DNA from: Eublepharis macularius
Lineage: Eukaryota > Chordata > Lepidosauria > Squamata > Eublepharidae
Reading direction: 5' to 3'
Length of the DNA stretch: 64,000 nucleotides
Assembly: GCF_028583425.1 (NCBI RefSeq)
Contig: NC_072801.1
Location: forward strand, 62,077,766-62,141,765
In this document: piece by piece, positions 8,723 to 20,906 of the stretch
Layout of the letters: every line of letters starts with the position of its first letter
How positions within the stretch are numbered: the stretch's first letter is position 1
Notes under the pieces: generated by a model
Told to the model about the DNA's origin: nothing
Databases searched by the model: none
Seen by the model: only the letters and a program-made list of their open reading frames with translations
Translations under genes and position numbers: made by a program

Positions 8723-11700
8723 ACTGTATGCTTATGGTTAGAAATGGTATCTAAGAGGAAGGGGAGACGTGTATTGCCCAAAAACGTACATGTATGATAG
8801 GACCAGCCAAAATGTGACTAATGCGTGCAAGTTTTCAAGCCCCCCAGAACTCTGCATCAAATGTGGGTATCGTTTTGGTTGGGGTGGGTTGATCAGTAGC
8901 TCTGATTTATGCAGGAATTCTAAGTGTCCACTGAGTGGCTGGGAGGATCAATCGTTGTTGTGTTGCCATGAGTCTGGCGGTGCATGACAAGCAATCCCAG
9001 GGCCCCCATCTTTGTAAGAAAGGTATTTGTGTTATGACTTCCATGCTGTCTGTGTCGGCTTGTGCAGAAACGGCTTCGGGAATCTGATTGCTGGTTCCTT
9101 CTTCGGTGGGTGAGAAATCTCACAGAAAATCTTGCCCTGTATAAGTATTCCTTGGGATTTTAATTTTCTTTCAGTTTGAGGGTCCATTGCTTCCCCTCAC
9201 CCAAATGCTCTTAATGCTACTTTGCTGTTTTCTTCCAGGAACATGGATGATTAGACCTGATTTCTGATTTACTGGCACTCTTGCCGCCTACAGCAAGAAA
9301 TCCATTTTGCCTGTGCTCAGAAACTTCTCTGGGCTTGATAACTCTTTTTCTTGGTCTCCAGCCCTTCCACTGGAGCGCTTTCAATTTTATTATCCCCTGA
9401 ACCTTTAAGCCAAGCCAAAAATTAATGTTTTCACTGGACTGGAAAGAGATTGAGGAAGATTCTGGCCGTGGTTAAAATGACGTGACCATTATATTTTCTA
9501 CAAATGTCTGCTAGTTACTTATTGGGCAGACATTCAGCCACAGCTTTGAGTTTTATTAAAACTTTGAAGAGTTTTCCTAGTCTTAAAAAAATCTCTTCTA
9601 GCGTAATGTAAATTTGTTGGATATTTTACTTTTACAAATTCTCCAGTTTTACTTAAAATAAACTTCGAAGTAAAATTCTGTAGCAACTCCTTATTTGGAG
9701 GCTTCTTTGTAACCCAGGTTCTGTTTTCTCTCCAAATCCAGTAGCAAGTATTTTCTGTCCTCCACCCTGCCCGCCCCCCACAGCAGTATACACTGTAGTA
9801 CACATGGGGGTGAGTACCCCTATCTCACCACTTCACTGAGCAAAGTTTATTCATTTATGTATATATTAATTTAAATATTTATATCCCACCTTTCCATTTG
9901 GCTCAAATGTGAAGCCTTCCTCAAGTCGCTCTTAAAAGCTACATAAAGTTGGAAGAATGCTACTTCGAGATGGTTGGATCCATCCTGTTATCTTCTGTCT
10001 TGGTCAAGTTTAGCTCTTCCATCTTGTTTTCCCATCCCAAGATCTCTGCAGTTCTGTTCCTTAACTATTTCTTCTAAATTAACCCCACGAGTCTCTCTCT
10101 CTCTCTGCACCCCATGCTGTCCCCTTTCTCTCTGCACCTCTCTCTGTACTCCCATCATACCCTCTGCTTGCTCACTTTCTCCATCATACAGCGGCTCAGG
10201 TAGCAGGTGGTATGAAAGACCTCTGCCTGAGGCCCTGGAGAGCAGCTGCCAATCAGAGTAGACAAGACTGACCGTGACAGATCAAGCTCCTGTGGTCACA
10301 GGTCTTTGCCTCCTTCCTGTGTCCCCCCCCCTTTTTTTCCCTTCCTTCAGTCTCAGATTTTGCGGCTTTGTATTCTTCCCTTGACTTTATTCTGCCATGC
10401 TGAGTTTATCGATGGCTGCATATAAGACATTAATTCTCCATTGAAATAGGGCTGATTTATGCGTGACTCTGGAAGGCAAGGAGAACCTACCTGTGCAATT
10501 TTGCACGTGCTCAGTGTCTTGTTCAACTTGGGCCACAACTCATACAAAGCAGCAACATGTTCAGCACTAGCATGGCAGTGCAACAGATGCCTGGTTTACA
10601 GACCTCAAGTGTGTGAATATGAAAAGTAGCTGCTTTGCATATGCAGCAGCCCAGATTTAACAAGACATTGTAGATGCATGCAGAATTGCATGAGTAAGTC
10701 AGGTCTCACCAAGCCCCAGTCTCCATGGCACCTAGAAATTTCAATTGTGCTGCCTAGTATTTTCAGCAGTGTTTTTATATTGAAGCGTCTCTCAATGATG
10801 CTCAGTAGTAGTGGAAAGCATATTTATAGTTTTACAGAGTACATTTCGTTGTGTGATGCTAAAATGTACATGCTTACGTTCTTGTCATTGCTAGTTTATG
10901 TGTTTTCCATCATTCGGTGGTGGTAGATGAATTCATTTGGGGAGGGCCAGCAGAGATGCGTGGGGATCAGGATTCCTGGCTTCTCTACAGCAGTGCTGGT
11001 GTCTCTAAAGGTCCTTGGCCCTCTTTTCCTTAATCTGGCCCAAGGATTCCTGCTTAAATATAGAAAGCCTGGGGAGTAAGACGGTGAAGGATCAAGGAGA
11101 CAAGGACATCTGCACTGGCGACTGGGAGAAAGCCGTGCGGGGGCGGGGATGCTTGTGCAAGAGCACAGAAATGGAACTGGGTGTGATCGGCTGGAGTAGG
11201 CTCTGGTGGCAGAAGTGTGTGTTGGTGGGTGTTGAATTGTGATCTCTTTACACAGACTTGATTGGAATGCAGAGAGTTGGGACATAGGATGTGGGGGACA
11301 GCTGTCCCTTAAGGAAGAATTTCACCAGTTGTGGCTTTCCGCATTGTGCTGCTTTCTCAGCTGTGTTAACTTCTACCCTTAAAGGTACTGCACTTGGCAA
11401 TCTTGTCTGTGACATCCTTGCATAACTTCCCCGGTCACTTATCTACTCCCTTTGCTTCCCTAGTAATCAAGGACTCCTTATGACTGCTGTATCTTGGTAG
11501 TCCCCCTTCAGCTCTCGGAAGGACATTCAGGAGGCTCTGGGCAGCCCAAATTCATCACTTCTCAACACCCTTTGACCATTTTCTTCCTCCTTGTCTTTGT
11601 TGAAGGGTAGACTCTTCCACCTTTAGAACGTCACTCTGCGTGCAGATTCCAGTCCAAAGCTCCAATACCTTAGCCAGGCAGACAGAGGTTCCAATGGGAA

Positions 11701-12278
11701 GTTGTTTTCTTGGCCTAGGGCTGAAATGATAGGGAATAGTTGTCTTATGTTTCCATGGGTCAGGCAGCTGTTTAAGACAGAAGAGTACTCATCAGGGGAC
11801 AAAAAAGCTGGGAAGCTTAATTTGAAATTTTTACCGTGAAATATGAAGGTGCAAAAATATATGTAGACTCGGACTTTTGGTTACTAGCCTCAACTCTGTC
11901 TGGCCTTTAGGATCTCACCCCTTTCAGAAATCCAGAGATACAGGTTACTAGCAGTTCTTTCGTCATAACTGATTAGACCACATTCTTGTCAGGAATCCTA
12001 GCATCCTAGCTGTAAAAAATAAAATCTCAGCATCCTTTAGTGCTGACCGTGGGGTCCGAGTCCTTTGACGCGAGAACCCAGGAGTCCTGGCTTTACTGTT
12101 TTTAATCAACTGGACTATAATCTACAGGCTCACATCTTCTTTAGATACTCATCCATTGTTTCTCTCTCCTTCCACTCCTGATCAGCCACAGAATCACCGC
12201 CTGCATCTTTCCAGTCTTTTGAGTTTTGACCTGTGCAAGTTGTTCTGACTCCCTGGGAAAGAATCACCAGTAGCAGCC
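8723..12278. other. Inferred MBOAT7 first intron, no coding signal seen
   Basis: It holds scattered repeat fragments: a CT-rich run at 10096-10150, a reverse SINE-like A/T-rich tail at 9840-9905, and a tRNA-SINE 3' part at about 10190-10270 ending near ACCGTGACAGATC. No exon was recognised. Confidence 0.5.
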
Positions 12279-15200
12279 ATGTCGCCCGAAGAAATGACCT
12301 ACTTGACCGTGCTTCTCATCTCCGTCCCCATTGGTTTTCTCTTCAAGAAAGGAGGTGAGCATTAGATTCAAGGGCTGCCTACGCGGGTAGTTAGAAACCT
12401 TGCCCTGCCCCACAGGGCTGAGCCCTCCAGCCTTCCCTGAAGGGTTGCCTGCTAGGAAACCAGGGTTCCCAGGTGCCTGCCAGTGGCGGGCAAACTTCTG
12501 GGGATTTCCCCCCTCGCTCACCAATCCACCAGTGATTGGTGGGAGGGGGAAAGCCCCCTGGAGATCACCCGCTACCAGCAGGTACCTTGGGAACATGTGC
12601 AGTGCGTGCATTCCCAGGGGGTGAGGCGACATAACTTCCAGAAGTGATGTTGTCACGTTGGCCGCAGGAGTGTTCTCGCGCTCAGTTTGGGGCTGATTTG
12701 GGTCCCAAACGGGCTGAATCGGCCCCGCACAGAGCGCTGCTGCGGCCAGCGTGATATAGGGACCTGACAACATGGAGACATTGTTTAAGTCTCAGTTCCA
12801 TCATAAACACAGAAGAAGGTAGAAGAGCTTTCAGGGATAGAGGAGACTTTGGAAGTTGGGGTGGAAAGAAGGTTGAACAGGCAAATCAGGAGCGCTGCTT
12901 AGTCTGCTGAACTTTCAGAACCAAAGCATGGTGCCCGTATCAAGGCCACAGTATTGATTGGTTGGCAATGGTAGCAACTTGGTAGCTTGAAGACAAGTTT
13001 ATCCCCCTGTCCCCGTCCAAGAGCTAGTGCAAGTTTTTGTGCTGTGGACTGAGCCCTGCTTTTCCCCTTCTCTCTACTGCCTCATTGGTGGATCTTTCTT
13101 TCCCTCCTCGGTTTCCACAGGCATAAGATCCCAGGAGGGATTAAACATTGATCAGTGCCTTTAAAGACAAAAAACCCAACCTTTTTGTATCTTAGTAATG
13201 CAGTTCCTGGCTGGGGGTGGGTGGGGGGCTGGTGGTTATGACTTTCATATGACTGTTGCTCCTTGGATTCAGTTTGGAAGCTTGTATTTGTCCCAAAGGG
13301 AGTGAGTTTGGATCCATAGCAGTCCATGAAACATGCATGTCTTCACCCAGTGAAAAAAGAGAGACTTGCCATTTTGCATGTGCTCGCATGCTTGTATGTG
13401 CCTGAGTGCATCAGATTTGTTCATCTCCTTCCCTGCAGGGCCGAGGACCAAGCAGTTTGGAGGGGCAGCTGCAGGGCTTTTGCTTGTGCTGGTTACCTGC
13501 CATGTCCACACTCTCCACTCACTGGTCACTATCCTTGGTTCGTGGCTTATCATCAATATCTCTCCAAGGTAAGGGAGCATGTTGTACTCTGTGCAGTGGA
13601 CTACCGCAGGGGATTATGGGAGTTCTGTCAGGCTAGGAAGCCTTGTAAGTTGGAGATTTGAGGTAACCAGAATGTCTTGGCCTTCTGTAAGGGGAATGTA
13701 GTGTGGGCTATTGCGAGGGATTTTGAGAGCCACCAAGTATTTTGAATTTCTGGGGCCCAGGAAACAAAAATTGGATTCTGGGAACTGGCACTCCTTGGTC
13801 TTCTTGTGAGATCTCATGAGGCCAAATGAAGGAGCAAATATTGTGCAGTTTTTAGAGAAAGGAGTAGATTCCAGGGCCAGGAGCCCAGACTGATCAGAAA
13901 ACTGGCAGGGGGGATCTTACAGATGGAAATAATTGTTAGTGAGAAGGGAACATTTTTTTGCAGGGGTGGGAGTGGAAAATGGGAGACAGTAATATTTATT
14001 GCTTCTCTCTTTCCACACTAGGTCTTGCCACTACCTGACGCTTGGATGGACCTTTTCCTACCTGCTCTTTTTCCGCACAGTTACATACTTCGGTTTCCCA
14101 GACCCAACACCATTCACCAATGCCATACAACTCTTGCTTACTCTCAAGGTAGCTGGTTGTGCTGTGGAGGGGCGGGGGGCGGGAAGAGCCTCTCTAGGAA
14201 GCTCATTTTCCATGGTTACCTCTGTATCTCCTAGATGGTGAGCTTGGCCAATGAAGTGCAAGAATTCACTCAAGCAAAGAAACAAGAAGTGACATCCTTT
14301 AGCAAGTCTCCCGTGATTGGTGTGATCCCCAAAATGCCAGGACTGGTGGAGATACTGTGCTACAGTTATTGCTATGTGGGACTCATGACAGGTACCTGAG
14401 TTTCCTAAAAGGGTAGCGTGGAATATGTGTAGTGTCCAAATATCCATAGTGCGCTTTGACAGCCATGTTGGATCGTTTTGTTGTTTTAATCATGGTTGTG
14501 ACCACTTGGGGCAGTTGAATGTCCACGTCCTGTAACCTCTTCCACAGGTACAAAATTTTGTGACAGGAGAGAGCATCACTGGGTGTCACTGTTTTCTCTT
14601 TTGGAAGTCTATGGATGATGGCAGAACAAAGGAAGGGAAGAACTAGGAATCCATGTTTGCCCTCTGATGTGATTGTCACTATCTGTTTTTTGTTTGAGTT
14701 GTGTTTTTTCTGTATGTACATATGAATGTTTCTATTTCTTCACCACATGTTGTTATTCCTGGTTTTTTATCTGTGTGTTTTCCAGTTTGTACAGTGGCTT
14801 TTAATTGTTGTATGCATTTTCACATCTTTCTGCTACAAACTTTGGGATTAGCAGCAGTTGACAATGAAAACTGAGATCTTAGAGGTTTTGCTTGCATTGT
14901 CAGATTCCTTCCAAAAGACCTAGGGCTGGGATACTGGGCATGTGGAACTATTCCCCTGGGCCTAAGAGACATAGACTAAGCTATTAAATTGTATGATTGT
15001 GTCATGGGCTTTTCTTCCTGGGTTGTGACTCTGCTCACTGGTCTGAATCTCCTTTTTGTTGTTGTATCCAGGCCCGTTTTATCGCTACCATACTCATTAT
15101 GATTGGCTGAACCAGCCTAACTCTACAGTTATCCCCAGCTGGCAACCGCTGCTTTCCAGATCTAAGATGCTTCCCATCTATGGGGTCTCATTCCTGGTGG

Positions 15201-18006
15201 TCTCTCACTTCTTTCCCCTTGACTACGTGCGAAGCGACGCTTTCTACGAGCGAGCACTTCCTTTCCGCCTCTTCTACATGATACCCATCTTTTTCGTCTT
15301 CCGCATGCGTTTCTATGTGGCCTGGCTGTGTGCCGAAAGCGCCTGTATCGCAGCTGCCTTTGGGGCTTATCCAGCTGCCGCCAAATCCCGATCAGGTGGG
15401 GGCCCCACTGTGGAATATGAGCCCCTCAGTAGGTGAGTTGCAGAGATGTTCCTTTTCTGGAGTGAGGTTCTGTAGCCTTTTGGAAGTGGTTTAGCTTTAG
15501 AGAAACATCATGGGAATAGAACATGCAACCTTCCTGCCCTAGTGATGGCAAGGCATTACCCCTTGCTGTCATCCTATGACATGGTTTATTGAAATGTCCT
15601 TGATACTGACTGTACTAATTTCCCACTATGTAATTAGCCTTGAGTCTCAGTGAGAAAGGCGGAGTATAAATGACAACAACAACAACAACAACTATAATAA
15701 TAGGTTAGGCAGAGAGAGAGTAACTGACTCAGAGTTACCCAGAGAGCTTTCATGGCTATGTGAGGATTTGAACTCTAACCTCCCTTGTCTCATATCAAAA
15801 ATGTATATTGCAAAAGATGTATTTTCAAAGCAGAAACTCCTACCAGGCATATGCTATATGGCACATCCATGTGTCTTACATTGATGTACGTTCCTTTCCG
15901 AAAAGCTGTGTGTGTCCCTTTTTTTTGAGAACTTTGGCTAGAATTATGATGTAGGAAGTGAAACAGAACAGAGGTGAAAAGTGTAACGGTCAGTTGTGAC
16001 ATATTTGCTCATGCAACTTGTATCACGACACGCAGAGAGCAGAACACAAATGGCACCCAGTGACCTGCAGTTGACATGACCAAACCCCAGCAAGCCATAG
16101 CACATGTTGCAGAAGAGGGCACTGGGCCATTCGTGTGAACTCACAGTGGCTTAGGAGAGAGTAAATAAATAGTCCATAATGTAATACCTACTAGAGAAAG
16201 TGATAAGCTATGTTATCTCTAGAGAGAACCATCGATCTAACGATCTAGAAAATCGAACAGCTAGGTAAACAGAAACTCTTCTGAGCATTGCCTGTATACT
16301 TTAGATCTGTCAGATTTCAGTCGAACTGGAGGTTTTATATGGAGTGAGGTGCACTCTTTGAAGGATTTTATAGGCCAAACACAGGATCTGGAAAAGAGTA
16401 GGTAGCAAGTGCAGCTGCAGAAAAGCAGGGTATTTTCAGTTTTTAATGGTTCGCCTTGGTTAAAGAGATAGATGAACATATCTTTGTGCTAGTTGAAGTC
16501 TCTGAATAGTTGTCAAGGGCATTCATGTATATGGCATTGCAGTAGTCAATCAAGAAGGATACAACAGCATGAAGATTTTCCCCCTCCCTTTTCCCTGCAA
16601 ATAGATCAGCTGATGGAGAGGTGTCAAGTATCACCTATGATTATGAGACAATTAAGAACATTGACCCACATGGCACAGACTTCTGCGTCAAGGTGAAAGA
16701 TGGCATGCGCTATTGGAACATGACAGTACAATGGTGGCTTGCACAATATATCTACAAAAGTGCTCCTGTCCATTCCTATGTCATGAGGTAAGAATAATTC
16801 TGGAGGAAGGGTGGGGCAAATAGCCATTGGAAGGGCAGGGGGAAGAGGAAGATTTAAGAAAGGCAGAAGAAAGTCCCTTACGGGCAAGTTAGGTTTGGGC
16901 TATATGCGAGGGTGAATTGTAAAGTTCAACAATAGGTTGACTCTATAGTAACTCAGTGCGTGAAAAACCTTCCTATTGAAGTGGTCAGAAAGGATTGTGG
17001 GATAGAGGCTGATTTGAAAATGGGCAGACAGAGAATTCTGGGAGCAATAGAAGCGAGCAGGAGTGTGTATGCAAGCGGGCAGGAGTGTGATATCAAGTGA
17101 GTAACAGAGAAAAATAAGATGGCTGGTGCAAGGGGTACAGTGAAGCTTTCTGGGATAGGTGAAAGATAATAGCTGAGAGGGGAGGAAGAGGGAGACAGAA
17201 GTTGAATGAAGAGATTGCATGGGAAGACGTACTGATGACTTGGGAGAGAGAGTGGCAGGCAGGAAGCTGAAATGCAGGAAATCCACAAAATCCTTCCTCA
17301 GGAACATAGTGACTGCTTCTGAAAGGGTTGATGGTTGCCATGATACCTACAGAGGAGAAATGATGTAAGATACTGGGAGGTTGGTGGGCTGCCAAATGAG
17401 TTTGCTTTGTGGAAAGAAATTTCTAAGTACCTTTGAAAGATCCCTGTGTTTGTCTTGAGGGGGGCATCGAAGGATTCTGGGGGTCGATTGGAAATGGCAA
17501 CAGAGAAAGGGGCAGGGATTGATAATGAAAAGGAGCAAGGGACAGATAGTGAAGGATTCTGGGGAGCTGTGTGGGTTGGCAGGAGGGGAGGATTCTAGGC
17601 TTGATGTCTCTTTCTGTGCAGGAGCGCCTGGACTATGCTGATCTCTGCGTACTGGCATGGAATTCACCCCGGCTACTACCTCAGCTTCCTGACCATTCCA
17701 CTATGCCTGGCTGCTGAAGGTGCAATGGAGAACGGCTTCTTGAGACATCTCTCCCCTGCAGGGCGTCTCTATGGCGACTGGGTGCAGTGGTTCTTGAAAA
17801 TGCGAGCCTACGACTACATGTGCATGGGCTTTGTGCTGCTGACCTTTGAGGACACCGTGCGCTACTGGAGCTCCATCTATTATTGCATCCACGTGGGGGC
17901 AGTGGCCTTCTTCCTGCTGGGGAAGCTTTTGGGAGGCCGGAGGGACCATGGCAGCTCTCCAAAGGGCAAAGATGGGGCTGCGCAGAGCCCCCAGCGGGGG
18001 GAGTGA
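12279..18006 (+). CDS. MBOAT7: Lysophosphatidylinositol acyltransferase (LPIAT1), complete
   Basis: An MBOAT-family multi-pass ER membrane enzyme that re-acylates lysophosphatidylinositol, preferring arachidonoyl-CoA (known for the family). Coding exons are 12279-12354, 13439-13568, 14022-14148, 14235-14391, 15072-15432, 16605-16787 and 17622-18006. All junctions are GT-AG and all phases agree. The product is 472 aa, the same length as human. The start MSPEE follows CAGCC. The conserved segment WNMTVQWWLAQY places the catalytic Asn near residue 322, and WHGIHPG places the catalytic His near 357. The N-terminus MSPEEMTYLTVLLISVPIGF is a membrane segment. The C-terminal tail is hydrophilic, with GGRRDHGSS. 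This is the intact copy, and a second terminal exon lies at 442-814. Intron 1 carries a GC-rich repeat at about 12440-12770. Confidence 0.96.
12440..12770. repeat. GC-rich unclassified interspersed repeat in MBOAT7 intron
   Basis: A block holding CCAGGGTTCCCAGGTG, an internal inverted motif (TCTGGGGATTTCC with GAAAGCCCCCTGGAGAT), then ACTTCCAGAAGTGATGT. It resembles repeats common in lizards, but I cannot name the family. Confidence 0.4.
15670..15705. repeat. ACA trinucleotide microsatellite
   Basis: About seven units of ACA followed by ATA units, at the tail of a SINE-like sequence in MBOAT7 intron 5. Confidence 0.75.
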
Positions 18007-19175
18007 TGGGGTTGAGGCGAGGGGTGGCCACTAGAGGTCAGCATAAAGCCCACAAGGTGGGGCACTCCCTTGGGTCCTGGAGACTGGGGAAGTGACACAA
18101 GACTCTCTCTTTTGTTGTCTGTTTGCTGCACTGTTGCAACCAGCGTTGGAGGTCCAAGAATGGGAAGCAGCCGTCCTGGCTCCCAACCCCTGCTCTCGAC
18201 CTGCTCCCCTGCTACAATCCTGATCGTTCCCATTGCCACCTGCAATAACTTGCTAGGCATCAGAGTTTCTTCACTTCTAGCCGTTTTGCCTGCTAGGTTT
18301 TTTCTTTCCAGCCTCCATTTTGCATTCAGAGTCCTGGCTCCTCACAAGGCTCTGCTCTAACATTTTGTTTCGTTTCTTTCCTCCTCAACCCTCAGCCATT
18401 TTTCACAGGAGCATGTCAGAACGTCGCAGGAATGAGCTGGCCTCCAATTCTTGCCTGCTTCCTAAGATGCTCCTGGCTGTTTTTTTTAATGCATACATTA
18501 TCTATATAGAGACACACATGCACAACCATATATATGTACTACAGCTGTACTAGCTGAAGGTATGTTTTGGGAGTCATAGTGGATGGTAAAGTTGAGGGCT
18601 GTAATAGGTCGTAATGTGGGAACATGTCCCAGCTTGAGTGGTGGCAGCACTCTGTGTAATGAGCTGTACAAAACTCTGACAGACTCTGTGTCCTGAATCA
18701 GTGACCCCCTTCTACCAAGCGGGGTGAGGTTCTGGGAATTGTGGATGCACTTCTGGCTCCAGCATCTACCATGACAAAGGAGAGCCAACTTGCATTTTGT
18801 TAACGTGGAGAAAAGCAAGAAGTCCTGAAAAGAAATTTTGCATACTTCCGAAGTCTGGTTCAGGTGCTGCAGATTTAAAGGATCAACCAGGTGTTTTAGA
18901 TGCAGGATTGTATTTTAGGAAGTGCAGGTGCTGCTGGGGGCAGAGGTGGCTTGAAAAGTATATTTCAGGTTTATGGGCTTTGAAAGTTGGGTTTTATATT
19001 ACAGAACCAAACTTCTATTGATGCCAGTACGATTTTGTCTCTCTCTTGGGGAGGGGGGTCATGAAGAAGTGAAAAAGAAAAACTTGATCTGATCTGACTG
19101 CAACCCCACTTTGTAGCCAAGGCTACTGTAGCTCAGTTGGAAACTTAATGAGAAATAAAAGTTTTGAACGAGACC
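18007..19175 (+). other. MBOAT7: MBOAT7 3' UTR with AATAAA at 19154-19159
   Basis: It follows the TGA at 18004-18006. The AATAAA at 19154 lies in a block kept almost unchanged between copies A and B, about 1.15 kb past the stop, and no earlier canonical signal was noticed. Confidence 0.55.
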
Positions 19176-19960
19176 TGTCTTTGGAGTTCAGTTCCCTGAA
19201 TATCCTGTGGGGGGCACTAAAGGATAAGCCTCTGGCCTTGAAACAGTTTCTGTGAATGGCTGCTCTGTGGTTACCATAGAAAGAGGGCCAGTGTGCACAG
19301 TAATCCCAGAATTCTTCACTGAAAAGCACAACCCAACCCTCTTGCCTGCTATTTCAGATACTTGCTGTTAAATGTACTATTTGCATCTCAGTAACATGAC
19401 CCAACCCAAATCTGTCTGTTCCATCCTGTCAGGCACACATTTTGGCAGCAGCAAAAGCATCCACAGTTCCTGTGCTAAACAAGCCACATGGACCTTGGAT
19501 CTTCCACAGGACCAGTCTCAGCATAATACTCAGTGTTTCATGTACATATAATAATATTGCAGAGGAGGGAAACAGTCTGAGATTGCCACACTCTTCCTTC
19601 ATCTAAGGGGCCCAAGGTGATGTTCATGCTTTCTCCCATCTTATCTACCCAACCACCCTGTAAGGTAGGGTAAGCTGAGAATGGTTGAAAGCCTCAAAGT
19701 CAAACAAGCTTCTGTGGCTGAGCAAGGATTGGAACCTGGCCTTTCCATACTTTCCTGTCCTTGCATACTCCTGGCTCTGAGAATGGCCTACTTAAGGGGT
19801 GTTTGGTGAGTTTGTGGTTGAGAGTATTATTTAGGTTTTTCTTGATAGTGGGGACTCAAAATGGCTCACTAAGGAGCACAAAAATACAACTTGGATAAAC
19901 ACAAAACTATAGAATACTCCAAGATGCTGGGCTGATCTGCTTGCCTAGCATATCCTGAGC

Positions 19961-20182
19961 TAGAGTTGTCAGCCTCCAGGTGGTGGCTGGAGATCTCCTG
20001 GGATTATCACTGATCTCCAGGCTATAGAGATCAGTTCCCCTGGAGAAAATGGTGGCTTTGGAGGGTGGACCTTATGACATTATACCATAATGAGGCCCTG
20101 CCCTTCCCCTCCCCAAACCCCACCCTCTACACTCCACCCCCAAAATCTCCAGGAATTTCCCGACTTGGAGTTGGCAACCCTA
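19961..20182. mobile_element. hAT-like MITE, in copy B only, with perfect 8-bp target duplication
   Basis: It starts TAGAGTTGTC and ends GGCAACCCTA. The 8-base repeat TCCTGAGC flanks it at 19953-19960 and 20183-20190. Copy A has one copy of the site (about 3405), so it inserted after the duplication. Confidence 0.88.
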
Positions 20183-20906
20183 TCCTGAGCCATAAACTAT
20201 GATCCCTGGGCCACAATAACCGATTCTTGCACTTTGGTTCTAGCTGCCCTCAGGCTTAAATAACAGTAGCAGAAGGAAATGGAAACTGCCCCAATCTCAC
20301 TCAGCTGGCAGCTTCCCAAGATTTCCCCTCTTCGGAGACTTGAGCTCACAGCATTGTGGAGCTTGGCCACTATGCTACATCAGATCTTTCATGGAGGTAT
20401 ACATTAATTTAGAGCATCCATGTCTTTAATGCTGAGGACTTAACCATCTGCCTCTCATCCGCACAGTTTTTAGACAGCCCCTGCTAAGATGTTTCAAGCA
20501 TATGCTGAAATACATAAAATGTGAAATATGACAGAGAATTAAATCTGTGTCATACAGAAGTCTTTGTCAGAGAGATGGATCACTTCTAGCTCTCTGTTAC
20601 ATATTCAGACGCGGCAAGCCTAGATTGGATGCTGTACAATGTAGGAAAGGGCTTTTATTTCCAAACTGAAGGTCCCAGATACAGCGCTACCTTGGAAAGT
20701 TAGCAAAGAATGCTGCTGCTGTGTTTAAGTCTCTGGGTCTGTTCCCAGCAACTCTTTGCCAAGTTACAGCCTTTGTCTATGGGGCAAACCATCCGAAGAA
20801 ATCATTAATCTGTGCCAGCCCATGTCCTCTCACTTCCTTGTTCCTTGTTCCACCTCTCATTGACAAGGGGTGAAGTACACAACACAACTACAGGTAACCT
20901 GCAGCC

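Noticed and set aside
12264-12773. A 169-codon minus-strand open frame across MBOAT7 exon 1
   Set aside because: It runs antisense through the start exon into a GC-rich repeat, has no recognisable domain, and its length is explained by low stop density.
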